13,894 nucleotides of DNA. It comes from Pseudonocardiales bacterium (lineage in GTDB: Bacteria; Actinomycetota; Actinomycetes; Mycobacteriales; Jatrophihabitantaceae). The stretch is taken from contig JAVEEO010000203.1 in assembly GCA_030840415.1 (NCBI GenBank), forward strand, positions 1-13,894, given 5' to 3'. Position 1 is the first letter of the stretch, and each line of letters opens with the position of its first letter. Position numbers and translations under genes: made by a program. Below the pieces are notes generated by a model. It was not told the origin of the DNA, did not search any database, and saw only the letters and a program-made list of their open reading frames with translations. Of this stretch, positions 6,515 through 13,232 are shown piece by piece.

Positions 6515-8585
6515 GCCGCTCGCGCATCGCCTGCGGCTGCGAGCGGCACCCGAGGACCTGCTCCGGGCGCTGGCCGGCGCCGCCGAGCTGGACACCGCCG
6601 TGCTGCTGTGCCTGGCCGGCAGCTGGGCCGGCGGTGCTCCGCTGATCTGCTGGAACCCGGTGCGCCAGGTCAGCGACCCGCGCCTGGTCGGGTCGGTTGC
6701 CAGCGGCCCGGCAGCCGATGCCGGCCCGGCGGTCGGTGGCAGTCCGGTGGTCGGTGGCAGCCCCGGGGGCGCTGCCGGCCCGGCGGTCGGTGGCGGCTGG
6801 TTCGGCTGGTGGAGCTATTCGGGACCGTCCTGGTTCGGCTACTTCGAGCAGGTGCTGCGCCGCGACCCGGACGGCGACTGGTGGCTGGAATCGCTGGCCG
6901 GTGGCGGTCAGCCGGCCGCTTTGGCTGCACTGATCGAGCGGATCGGCGATACCGCCCCGCCTGCCGGCCCGGTCCGCATCGAAGAACTGACCGGCACCAC
7001 CGGGCACCGTCACCTGGCCGCCGTGGAACACGCCATCACCGCCATCCGGGCCGGCCAGCTCTACCAGGCCAACATCTGCGCCCGGTTCTCCGCGCGGCTG
7101 GCCGGCTCACCGCTCGACCTGTTCGCCGCCGGCCTGCGCCGCTGGGCTCCGGACTACGCCGCCTTCGTCCGGACGCCGGACCGGACGGTGGTCAGCTTCT
7201 CGCCGGAGCTGTTCCTGCACCGCGAGGACGACCGGGTCCGCACCGCGCCGATCAAGGGCACCCGGCGCCGGCTGGGCGCTTCAAATCCGGGTGCTTCAGA
7301 TCCGGGTGCTTCAGAAACGGACTCGGTGGCTGACTCAGTGGCGGACTCGGTGGCTGCCGCAGAGTTGGCGCAGTCGGCCAAGGACCGCGCCGAGAACGTG
7401 ATGATCGTCGACCTGATGCGCAACGACCTATCGCGGGTCTGCCGTCCCGGCAGCGTGCACACCCCCGCCCTGCTCGACGTCCGGCCGGCGGCCGGGGTCT
7501 GGCACCTGGTCTCGGAGGTGACCGGCCGGCTCACCGCCGGCGCGACCGACGCCGACCTGCTGAGCGCCTGCTTTCCGCCCGGATCGGTCACCGGAGCGCC
7601 GAAGCTCCGCGCGCAGCAACTGATCGGGGACCTGGAGGGCGCCGACCGCGGGGTGTTCACCGGCACGATCGGCTACCGCAGCCCGCTGCCGGCCCGGTCC
7701 GGCCGGGCCGAGTTCAACGTCGCCATCCGGACCTTCGAGATCAGCGGCGACCGGCTGGAACTCGGGGTCGGCGGCGGGATCACCGCGGACTCGGTGCCGA
7801 TGCTGGAATGGCAGGAATGCCTGGTCAAGGCGGCCCCGCTGCTGGCGCTCGGCGGCGCCGCGACGGCCGGCGACCGGCCGCTGCCGGCACCGCCGGAGGT
7901 ATGCCCCGAGGACGGCGTGCTGGAGACCCTGCTGGCCCTCGACGGCCGGATCGTGGCGCTGGCCGACCACCTGTCCCGGCTGCGGGCCTCCTGCCTGGAG
8001 CTGTACCGGCTCGGGCTGCCCGACGACCTGGAAGCCCGGCTGTGCGAGGCGGTGGCGGGCACCACCAACCGGCACCGGGTCCGGCTGCGCTGGGGTCCGC
8101 GGCTGCGCCGGCCCGAGATCGAGGTGGCCCCGGCCGCCGACCGTTCCGGCCCGCTCGCGCTGCACTGCCAGGCCGGCCGGACCGGCAACTGGCGGCACAA
8201 GTGGGCCGACCGCGACTGGATCGGTGCCCAGGAATGCCCCGGCAGCTGGCCGCTGTTCACCGAGCCCGGTCCGGACGGTGCGCCGCTGGCGGTGGAGACC
8301 AGCCGGAGCAACCTGGCGATCGTCGGCCCGGACGGCGTGCTGTGGACCCCGCCGCTAGCCGAGAACGTGCTGCCCGGCATCACCCGGCGGCGGCTGCTCG
8401 ACGCCGCCTTCGACCGCGGCCGCCCCGTCGTGCTCGGCCCGATCCGGGTGTTCGAGGTCCTCGGTGCCCGCCTGGTGCTCAGCCTGTCCAGCATCTCCGG
8501 CGTCGCCGCCGTCGGCTCGCTGGACGGCATCGGGCTCGAGATCGACCGCGCCCTGCTCGGCGAGATCGCCGGCTGGCTGGCCTGA
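6507..8585 (+). CDS. pabBC: Fused aminodeoxychorismate synthase component I / 4-amino-4-deoxychorismate lyase (PabB-PabC)
   Basis: 692 residues from TTG 6507, chosen because GAGG lies six bases upstream and the homology-like sequence begins there. The PabB half (about 1-448) shows YQANICARF (186-194), PIKGT (248-252), KDRAENVMIVDLMRNDL (292-308), CFPPGSVTGAPK (355-366) and GVGGGITADS. The Lys of PIKGT (K250), versus PIAGT in TrpE, marks aminodeoxychorismate synthase rather than anthranilate synthase. After a Pro-rich linker (about 449-468) the PabC half begins DGVLETLLALDGR, has HKWADRDW with the probable PLP lysine K565, and ETSRSNLAIV and LPGITRRRLL. Together they convert chorismate to p-aminobenzoate for folate, needing a glutaminase (PabA) that is not in this window. 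Two low-complexity insertions (67-97, 257-283) are unusual. The gene overlaps DUF2530 by 8 bases and its 3' end is antisense to the DUF3027 frame. Confidence 0.93.
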   Translation: MAEPLAHRLRLRAAPEDLLRALAGAAELDTAVLLCLAGSWAGGAPLICWNPVRQVSDPRLVGSVASGPAADAGPAVGGSPVVGGSPGGAAGPAVGGGWFGWWSYSGPSWFGYFEQVLRRDPDGDWWLESLAGGGQPAALAALIERIGDTAPPAGPVRIEELTGTTGHRHLAAVEHAITAIRAGQLYQANICARFSARLAGSPLDLFAAGLRRWAPDYAAFVRTPDRTVVSFSPELFLHREDDRVRTAPIKGTRRRLGASNPGASDPGASETDSVADSVADSVAAAELAQSAKDRAENVMIVDLMRNDLSRVCRPGSVHTPALLDVRPAAGVWHLVSEVTGRLTAGATDADLLSACFPPGSVTGAPKLRAQQLIGDLEGADRGVFTGTIGYRSPLPARSGRAEFNVAIRTFEISGDRLELGVGGGITADSVPMLEWQECLVKAAPLLALGGAATAGDRPLPAPPEVCPEDGVLETLLALDGRIVALADHLSRLRASCLELYRLGLPDDLEARLCEAVAGTTNRHRVRLRWGPRLRRPEIEVAPAADRSGPLALHCQAGRTGNWRHKWADRDWIGAQECPGSWPLFTEPGPDGAPLAVETSRSNLAIVGPDGVLWTPPLAENVLPGITRRRLLDAAFDRGRPVVLGPIRVFEVLGARLVLSLSSISGVAAVGSLDGIGLEIDRALLGEIAGWLA
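6705..6797 (+). repeat. Gly/Ala/Pro/Val low-complexity repeats inside pabBC
   Basis: A 21-bp unit encoding AGPAVGG occurs identically at 6720-6740 and 6774-6794. Partial copies (GGTCGGTGGCAG) are present at 6731-6742 and 6749-6760. It encodes residues 67-97 of PabBC, between two conserved stretches, and probably forms a flexible surface loop that varies in length between strains. Confidence 0.8.
7275..7355 (+). repeat. Two adjacent tandem repeats inside pabBC (3 x 15 bp and 3 x 12 bp)
   Basis: Three 15-bp units (7275-7319) encode GASNP, GASDP and GASET. Three 12-bp units (7320-7355) encode DSVA three times. All are in frame and lie between PIKGTRRRL and the AELAQSAKDRAENVM motif. Third positions here are often A or T (TCA, AAT, GGT, GAT, GCT), unlike the rest of the gene, which suggests recent slippage-driven growth of a loop. 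Confidence 0.85.
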
Positions 8586-9413
8586 CGGTTGGTCCGGCTG
8601 CTCGGTGGCGTGCTCGTCCGGCCGGGTCTGGCCGGGCCGGGCGGCGGCGGACCCGGCCAACGGCTCGCGCGGCTCCAGGTCGATCAGCTCGTCCTCGTAG
8701 ATCTCGCCCGCCTCGTCGGCCACCGATTCGGGTTCGACCTCCGAGTGCGCGCCGCAGCCGTACTCGACCGAGACCACCTGCCCGTCGGCTTCGGTGATCT
8801 CGTTGCCGCACACCCCGAACCCGGCCTGCAGCGACCCGGCCAGTGGCAGGAAGAACGCGCAGGTTCCGCAGTGCGCCGGTGCCTGCTTGGCCATCGGGCT
8901 GTCCGGGCCGTGGCTGCCGGCGAACCAGCGGTCGGCGGCGTCCAGCCGTCCCAGCCGGGACAGCACCCGGACCCGGCCAAGCCCCAACTCGAAGGCCACC
9001 TGCTCGACCTGCGGGTCGTCGGAGAGCAGGTAGGCGGGCGCCAGCCGCGGATCGTCCGGCGCGGTGGGCAGCAGGTCACCCGGGCTGAGGTCGCCCGGTT
9101 GCAGCCGCCGGCTCCACGGCACCCACTCCGGCGCGCGCAGCGAGTGCTCGCCGGGCAGCAGCACCACCTCGGCCACCGTCGGGTCGGCGTCCGGCGCCCG
9201 GACCAGGGTGACGGCCCAGAACCAGCCGACGTAGCCGGGCAGCGAGGCGGCGAAGGCGTGGGTGGCGGCCAGCTCACCCTCGGGATGGACCCCTAGGTGC
9301 TCGCCCACCTCGGAACCGGCCACCTCGACGGCGGCGGCCCGGGCCAGTTCCACGGCCGCCGCCGCGCGGGCGTCGACGGTCTGCGGCTGGCTCGACGGGC
9401 TCGAAGCGGTCAC
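8355..9413 (-). CDS. DUF3027-family protein with four-Cys putative metal site and acidic tail
   Basis: 352 residues from GTG 9413 (VTASSPSSQPQTVDARAAAAVEL). The body shows a W-F-W-A-V-T-L strand and a long Pro/Leu-rich middle. It then has a cysteine cluster, C182 and C185 (HCGTCAFF), C202 (FGVCGNE), C220 (YGCGAHSE) with H223, which resembles a zinc or iron ligand set and is characteristic of DUF3027. Function is unknown. An acidic tail follows (EIYEDELIDLEP, about 234-245). The start is supported by GACAAT ending six bases upstream, suggesting a leaderless transcript. The conserved part ends near 8680, but no stop occurs until TAG at 8355-8357, so the last 77 codons are antisense to the 3' end of pabBC. 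It converges with pabBC and diverges from the MFS gene at 9528. Confidence 0.8.
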   Translation of the reverse strand: MTASSPSSQPQTVDARAAAAVELARAAAVEVAGSEVGEHLGVHPEGELAATHAFAASLPGYVGWFWAVTLVRAPDADPTVAEVVLLPGEHSLRAPEWVPWSRRLQPGDLSPGDLLPTAPDDPRLAPAYLLSDDPQVEQVAFELGLGRVRVLSRLGRLDAADRWFAGSHGPDSPMAKQAPAHCGTCAFFLPLAGSLQAGFGVCGNEITEADGQVVSVEYGCGAHSEVEPESVADEAGEIYEDELIDLEPREPLAGSAAARPGQTRPDEHATEQPDQPSGQPAGDLAEQGAVDLEPDAVQRADGGDAGDAGQAEHQAGTEDLEHPDRAEHDGAAAVEGGVEQPPPGDAGQHVLG

Positions 9414-9527
9414 CCGCCCATTGTCGCATTCCCGCGCCGGACGGGCACACCACCGGGATGCCCGGCCGGGCCGCCGACTGAGCACATTGCCGGGGCGCCC
9501 GCCCCCGCGGTGCGGCAGGATGGAGCC
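9414..9527. promoter_or_regulatory. Divergent promoter region between DUF3027 gene and the MFS-mqn unit
   Basis: 114 bp. On the minus strand GACAAT (9425-9420) ends six bases before the DUF3027 GTG. On the plus strand CAGGAT (9516-9521) ends six bases before the GTG at 9528, where GGAG (9522-9525) could equally act as a ribosome site. Both fit -10 boxes of leaderless genes only loosely. I found no well-placed -35 partner or clear operator. Confidence 0.4.
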
Positions 9528-11159
9528 GTGACGACGGGAGACGGTCCGGCTGGTCCGGCTGACGCTGCCAGGGCGGCGCAGGCAGGCGCGCCCGACCTGG
9601 CGGGCGGCCAGGCCGACGGTTACTCGGAGCCGACCTACTCCGCCGCCGGCTCCGCCCGGGCCGCTGCCGGCCTCCCCGCCGAGCCCGATCCGGAGTACCG
9701 GCAGTCCGGCAGCCGGGTGACCGGCCGGGCTGCCCGGCAGCGCGCGCCGCGGGTGCTGGTCCGGCCGGCCAGCACCGACGTGACGGTCACCCGGGCGGTG
9801 CTGGCCCGCAGCAGTTACTTCTCCCGGCTGCTGGCCCACAAGGTGATCTCGGCCAGCGAGGCCGACGGCGCCCGCGAGTCCGGCCTGACCGCGCTCATCT
9901 GGAACCAGGTGATGTCCTACGCGGCCGACGCGATGGTCACGGTCGCCCTCGCCGGCACGGTGTTCTTCTCCGCGCCGTCGGAGGCCCAGCGCGGCAACGT
10001 GCTGCTCTACCTGCTGATGACGATGGCCCCGTTCGCGATCGTGGCACCGGTGATCGGACCGGCGCTGGACCGGGTGCAGCACGGCCGGCGCTGGGTGATG
10101 GCGGGCACGGCGTTCGGCCGGGCGGTACTGGCCATCGTGATGGCGATGCACTTCACCGACCTGCTGCTGCTGTTCCCGGCCGCGCTCGGCTCGCTGGTGC
10201 TGTCCAAGGCCTACGCGGTGATCCGGTCCTCGGCCGCGCCCCGGCTGGTACCGGCCAACCTGACGCTGGTCGAGGCCAACGCCCGGCTGTCGATCTTCGG
10301 CCTGGTCGCCGCGGTGCTCGGTGGCGCGGTGGTCGGGGTGGCCATCAAGGCCACCGGCTCGTACCCGTTCGGGCTGTGGATCACCGCCGCCGCCTTCGTC
10401 ACCACCGGCGTCTCGGCGCTGCGGCTGCCCCGGATCGTCGACGCGCTGCCGGCAACGCTGCGGATGAAGGGCGACCTGCGGGCGGCCCGGGCCAACCGGC
10501 AGCGCCCCAAGGGCCTGCTCAAGCGGCTGGCCGAATGGAGCCGGCGCGGGTTCGACCCGCCGGTGATCGTGGCGCTGCAGGGCGAATCGACGCTGCGCTG
10601 GCTGGCCGGGTTCCTGACCCTGTTCCTGGCCTTCTACATCGAGTCGGTGTCGCACGGCTGGCAGGCGGTAGCCAGCCTCGGCGCGCTCGGCGCGGTCAGC
10701 GGGGCCGGCAACTTCCTCGGCACCGGCATCGGCACCCGACTCCGGATGGCCCGTCCGGACCTGATCATCCTGCTGTGCACCTCGGCCGCCGCGGTCGGCT
10801 GCCTGCTCGCCGCCGTGCTGTTCAGCTTCGCGCTGGCGATCGTGGCCATGCTGGTGTGCGCGGTGGCGAACTCGCTGTCGAAACTGTCGCTGGACGCGAT
10901 CATCCAGCGCGACGTGGCCGAGATCCTCCGCTCTTCGGCGTTCGGGCGGTCCGAGACCTTCCTGCAGCTGGCCTGGGTACTGGGAGCGACCATCGCGCTG
11001 CTGCTGCCGGCCGGCAACGGACGGCTCGGCTTCATCGTGGCCGCCGGCGTGCTGGGGTTGGTGGCGATCACCATGGCGCTGCACGAGCGCTCCCTCAGGT
11101 CGGCCGGACGCAGGTCAGCCGCCAGGCCGCTGACCGCCGAAGGTAACCTCGCCGAGTGA
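9528..11159 (+). CDS. MFS-type membrane transporter with hydrophilic N-terminal extension
   Basis: 543 residues from GTG 9528; the same frame is open further upstream but that part is not protein-like. Residues 1-110 are a hydrophilic Ala/Gly/Pro-rich extension. About 12 membrane segments follow, beginning at LTALIWNQVMSYAADAMV. GPALDRVQHGRRWV (177-190) corresponds to the MFS loop 2-3 motif (G-x-x-x-D-R-x-x-x-x-R-R). A central cytoplasmic loop is basic (RMKGDLRAARANRQRPKGLL). The substrate is unknown; it resembles the uncharacterised actinobacterial MFS proteins encoded next to DUF3027 genes. Its TGA overlaps the next gene's GTG (GTGA), and it heads a unit running through a lipoprotein, mqnB and mqnD, so a role linked to envelope or quinone metabolism is possible but unproven. 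Confidence 0.85.
   Translation: MTTGDGPAGPADAARAAQAGAPDLAGGQADGYSEPTYSAAGSARAAAGLPAEPDPEYRQSGSRVTGRAARQRAPRVLVRPASTDVTVTRAVLARSSYFSRLLAHKVISASEADGARESGLTALIWNQVMSYAADAMVTVALAGTVFFSAPSEAQRGNVLLYLLMTMAPFAIVAPVIGPALDRVQHGRRWVMAGTAFGRAVLAIVMAMHFTDLLLLFPAALGSLVLSKAYAVIRSSAAPRLVPANLTLVEANARLSIFGLVAAVLGGAVVGVAIKATGSYPFGLWITAAAFVTTGVSALRLPRIVDALPATLRMKGDLRAARANRQRPKGLLKRLAEWSRRGFDPPVIVALQGESTLRWLAGFLTLFLAFYIESVSHGWQAVASLGALGAVSGAGNFLGTGIGTRLRMARPDLIILLCTSAAAVGCLLAAVLFSFALAIVAMLVCAVANSLSKLSLDAIIQRDVAEILRSSAFGRSETFLQLAWVLGATIALLLPAGNGRLGFIVAAGVLGLVAITMALHERSLRSAGRRSAARPLTAEGNLAE
11144..11149 (+). promoter_or_regulatory. Candidate internal -10 box for a leaderless lipoprotein-mqnB-mqnD transcript
   Basis: TAACCT fits TAnnnT and ends six bases before the GTG at 11156, inside the last codons of the MFS gene. 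No Shine-Dalgarno-like sequence lies between. The downstream three genes could thus be transcribed separately from the transporter. The -35 side is not convincing. Confidence 0.4.
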
Positions 11160-11623
11160 TCGCTGGACCGCGCGTACGGGCTGCGGTGCTGGGTACCGCC
11201 GCAACGGTCGCGACCGCCCTGCTCCTCACCGGCTGCACCAAGCCGCAGCCGGGCATCACGGTGCTCAGCGACAACCGGTCCAGGGTCGTTCGAGCCCAGC
11301 CGGCCTGCACGGTGCTCGGCAGCTGCCAGCCGGTGCAGGACCGGGTGCCGCAGGTGCCGGCCACCGGGGGCTCGCAGATCCTGCTGGACGTGCCCAAGGA
11401 GCTGGCCGACGGCGGCTGGATCGTCGCGGCGTTCACCTCCGACGGCAAGACCAACACCGCCCTGACCACCCCGGGAGCGGCCTCGCAACCGATCAAGGGA
11501 CGCCATACCGTCCGGTTGCAGGTGCCGGCGGCGACCGCCGGCAGCTACTACCTGCAGGTCACCGCGCTGCGGCCGACCAGCCGGCTGACCACCTGGCTGC
11601 TCGGTGTCCAGCTGCGGCAGTGA
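11156..11623 (+). CDS. Putative lipoprotein, DUF2771-like
   Basis: 155 residues from GTG 11156. A short basic N-terminus (PRVR), a hydrophobic stretch and the lipobox LLTGC with Cys27 predict a lipoprotein anchored outside the cytoplasmic membrane. The mature part is about 128 residues, with a CTVLGSC pair of cysteines and strand-rich segments (SQILLDVPKELADGG, GSYYLQVTAL) typical of a small beta-sandwich. Size, lipobox and position between an MFS gene and futalosine hydrolase fit the actinobacterial DUF2771 family, of unknown function. It overlaps the MFS gene by 4 bases (GTGA) and mqnB by 4 bases (GTGA). Confidence 0.75.
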   Translation: MIAGPRVRAAVLGTAATVATALLLTGCTKPQPGITVLSDNRSRVVRAQPACTVLGSCQPVQDRVPQVPATGGSQILLDVPKELADGGWIVAAFTSDGKTNTALTTPGAASQPIKGRHTVRLQVPAATAGSYYLQVTALRPTSRLTTWLLGVQLRQ

Positions 11624-12414
11624 GCAACCCGAGGATCCTGGTGGTGACCGCGGTCGACGCCGAGCGCGACGCGGTGCTGGCCGGCCGGCAGCCCGCGGTG
11701 GGGACGGTGGCCGGCTACCAGGTGCACCGCGCGCTCACCGCCGCCGGGCTGGTGGACGTGGCCAGCGGCGGCCTCGGCCCGGTCGCCGCGGCGGTCAGCA
11801 CCGGCTGCCTGCTGACGGGGGGCTATCACCTGGTGGTGTCGGCCGGCATCGGCGGCGGGTTCCCGGCCGCCCTGGTCGGCTCGGTGGCGGTCGCGCACGC
11901 GGTGGTGCACGCCGACCTCGGCGCCGAGACGGCCGACGGCTTCGTCTCGATGGCCGAACTGGGCTGGGGCGCGGTGCGCCACCGCCTGGACCCGATGCTG
12001 GCCGCCGAGTTCGGCCGCCGGACCGGCGGGGTCACCGGCGCGGTGCTGACCGTCTCGACGGTGACCGGCAGCCAGGCCCGGGCCGAGCAGCTGCTGGCCC
12101 GGGATCCGGACGCGGTGGCCGAGGCGATGGAGGGCATCGGCTGCTACCTGGCCGCCAGCCGGGCCGGTGTGCCGTTCGCCGAGCTGCGCGCCATCGCCAA
12201 TCAGGTCGGCCCCCGCCACCGCGAGGCCTGGCGGGTCTCCGACGCCCTGGCGGCCCTCACCGCCGCCTTCGACCGGCTGCTGGCCGAGCCGCTGCCGATC
12301 CCGGCGCCGCCGGAGCCCACGCTGCCGGTCACCGAGAGCCCGGCCGCCAAAACTTCCGCCGAACCGCCGGCCGCCGAACCGCCGGCCGCCGAGCCGCCCG
12401 GGGCGATTCGATGA
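11620..12414 (+). CDS. mqnB: Futalosine hydrolase
   Basis: 264 residues from GTG 11620. The sequence has the nucleosidase/phosphorylase fold pattern: an N-terminal ILVVTAVDAERDAVLAG strand and loop, SGGLGPVAAAVSTG, VVSAGIGGGFP, and a C-terminal MEGIGCYLAASRAGVPFAEL segment with the Glu expected to hold the ribose. IANQVGPRHREAWRVSDALAAL follows, a signature of MqnB as opposed to MTA/SAH nucleosidase. MqnB splits futalosine into hypoxanthine and dehypoxanthinyl futalosine in the futalosine menaquinone pathway (cytoplasmic). The enzyme ends near residue 226. The rest is a Pro/Ala/Glu-rich tail with EPPAA repeats that looks dispensable. Start and stop overlap the neighbours by 4 bases (GTGA, ATGA), so translation is probably coupled to mqnD, also its partner in Streptomyces coelicolor. 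Confidence 0.9.
   Translation: MSNPRILVVTAVDAERDAVLAGRQPAVGTVAGYQVHRALTAAGLVDVASGGLGPVAAAVSTGCLLTGGYHLVVSAGIGGGFPAALVGSVAVAHAVVHADLGAETADGFVSMAELGWGAVRHRLDPMLAAEFGRRTGGVTGAVLTVSTVTGSQARAEQLLARDPDAVAEAMEGIGCYLAASRAGVPFAELRAIANQVGPRHREAWRVSDALAALTAAFDRLLAEPLPIPAPPEPTLPVTESPAAKTSAEPPAAEPPAAEPPGAIR
12361..12405 (+). repeat. 15-bp tandem repeat at the 3' end of mqnB
   Basis: Three in-frame 15-bp units encode EPPAA, EPPAA and EPPGA. The first two are identical at DNA level. They build a Pro-rich tail after the enzyme domain and are a likely site of strain-to-strain length variation. Confidence 0.8.
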
Positions 12415-13232
12415 CCGCGCTGCGACTGGCGTTCTCGCCGTGCCCGAACGACACCTTCATCTTCCACGCCTGGACCCACGGCCTGATCCCCAGCGCCCCG
12501 GCCACCGAGGTCACCTTCGCCGACGTGGACGTGACCAACACCGCCGCCGAGCAGGGCCGCTTCGACGTGGTCAAGGTCTCCTACGCCGCGCTGCCGTGGC
12601 TGCTGGAGCGGTACCGGCTGCTGCCCTGCGGAGGTGCGCTGGGCCGCGGCTGCGGGCCGCTGGTGCTCACCGCCGGCGACCGTCCCGACGCGGGCGGCTT
12701 AACCGGCGCCCGGGTCGCGGTGCCGGGCGAGCGCACCACCGCCTACCTGCTGATGCGGCTGTGGGCGTCCGGGCAGTCGCCGGCCTCGATCGAGGTGGTG
12801 CCGTTCGCCCAGATTATGCCCGGGGTGCGCGACGGCCGCTACGACGCCGGGCTGGTGATCCACGAGGCCCGGTTCACCTATCCGCGCTACGGCCTGCGGG
12901 CGCTGGCCGACCTCGGCCAGTGGTGGGAGCAGAGCACCGGCCACCCGATTCCGCTCGGTGCCATCATCGCTCGCCGGGAGCTGGACGCCGAGCTGCTGAC
13001 CGACGTGCTGCGCCGTTCGGTGGACCACGCCTTCGCCCATCCGCAGGCCTCGGCGGCCTACGTCGCCGAGCATGCCGACGAGCTGGACCCGGACGTGCAG
13101 CGCCAGCACATCGAGCTCTACGTCAACTCCTTCAGCCGTGACCTGGGCGAGCAGGGCTACGCGGCGATCGAGCACCTGCTCGGCCGGGCACGGGCGGCCG
13201 GGCTGGTGCGGGATTTCGGCCCGCTGCGCTAG
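12411..13232 (+). CDS. mqnD: 1,4-dihydroxy-6-naphthoate synthase
   Basis: 273 residues from ATG 12411, overlapping the mqnB stop (ATGA). It shows the MqnD signature SPCPNDTFIFHAW (9-21), DVVKVSYAALPWLL, GRGCGPLVL (about 74-82), a GERTTAYLL loop and LVIHEARFTYP with His151. That His corresponds to the catalytic base described for the Thermus enzyme. The length equals the family norm. MqnD converts cyclic dehypoxanthinyl futalosine to 1,4-dihydroxy-6-naphthoate in the cytoplasm, the step after MqnC. mqnA, mqnC and mqnE are not in this window. A single TTA leucine codon (12699-12701) stands out in an otherwise G/C-ending gene. The stop TAG lies in a CTAG palindrome shared with the convergent MFS gene, so no terminator separates them. 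Confidence 0.95.
   Translation: MTALRLAFSPCPNDTFIFHAWTHGLIPSAPATEVTFADVDVTNTAAEQGRFDVVKVSYAALPWLLERYRLLPCGGALGRGCGPLVLTAGDRPDAGGLTGARVAVPGERTTAYLLMRLWASGQSPASIEVVPFAQIMPGVRDGRYDAGLVIHEARFTYPRYGLRALADLGQWWEQSTGHPIPLGAIIARRELDAELLTDVLRRSVDHAFAHPQASAAYVAEHADELDPDVQRQHIELYVNSFSRDLGEQGYAAIEHLLGRARAAGLVRDFGPLR

Noticed and set aside
9414..11084. Upstream extension of the DUF3027 frame (would make a 909-residue protein).
   Set aside because: The extension is antisense to the MFS gene and is low-complexity Arg/Gln/Gly. Homology-like sequence begins only at GTG 9413, which has its own -10-like box.
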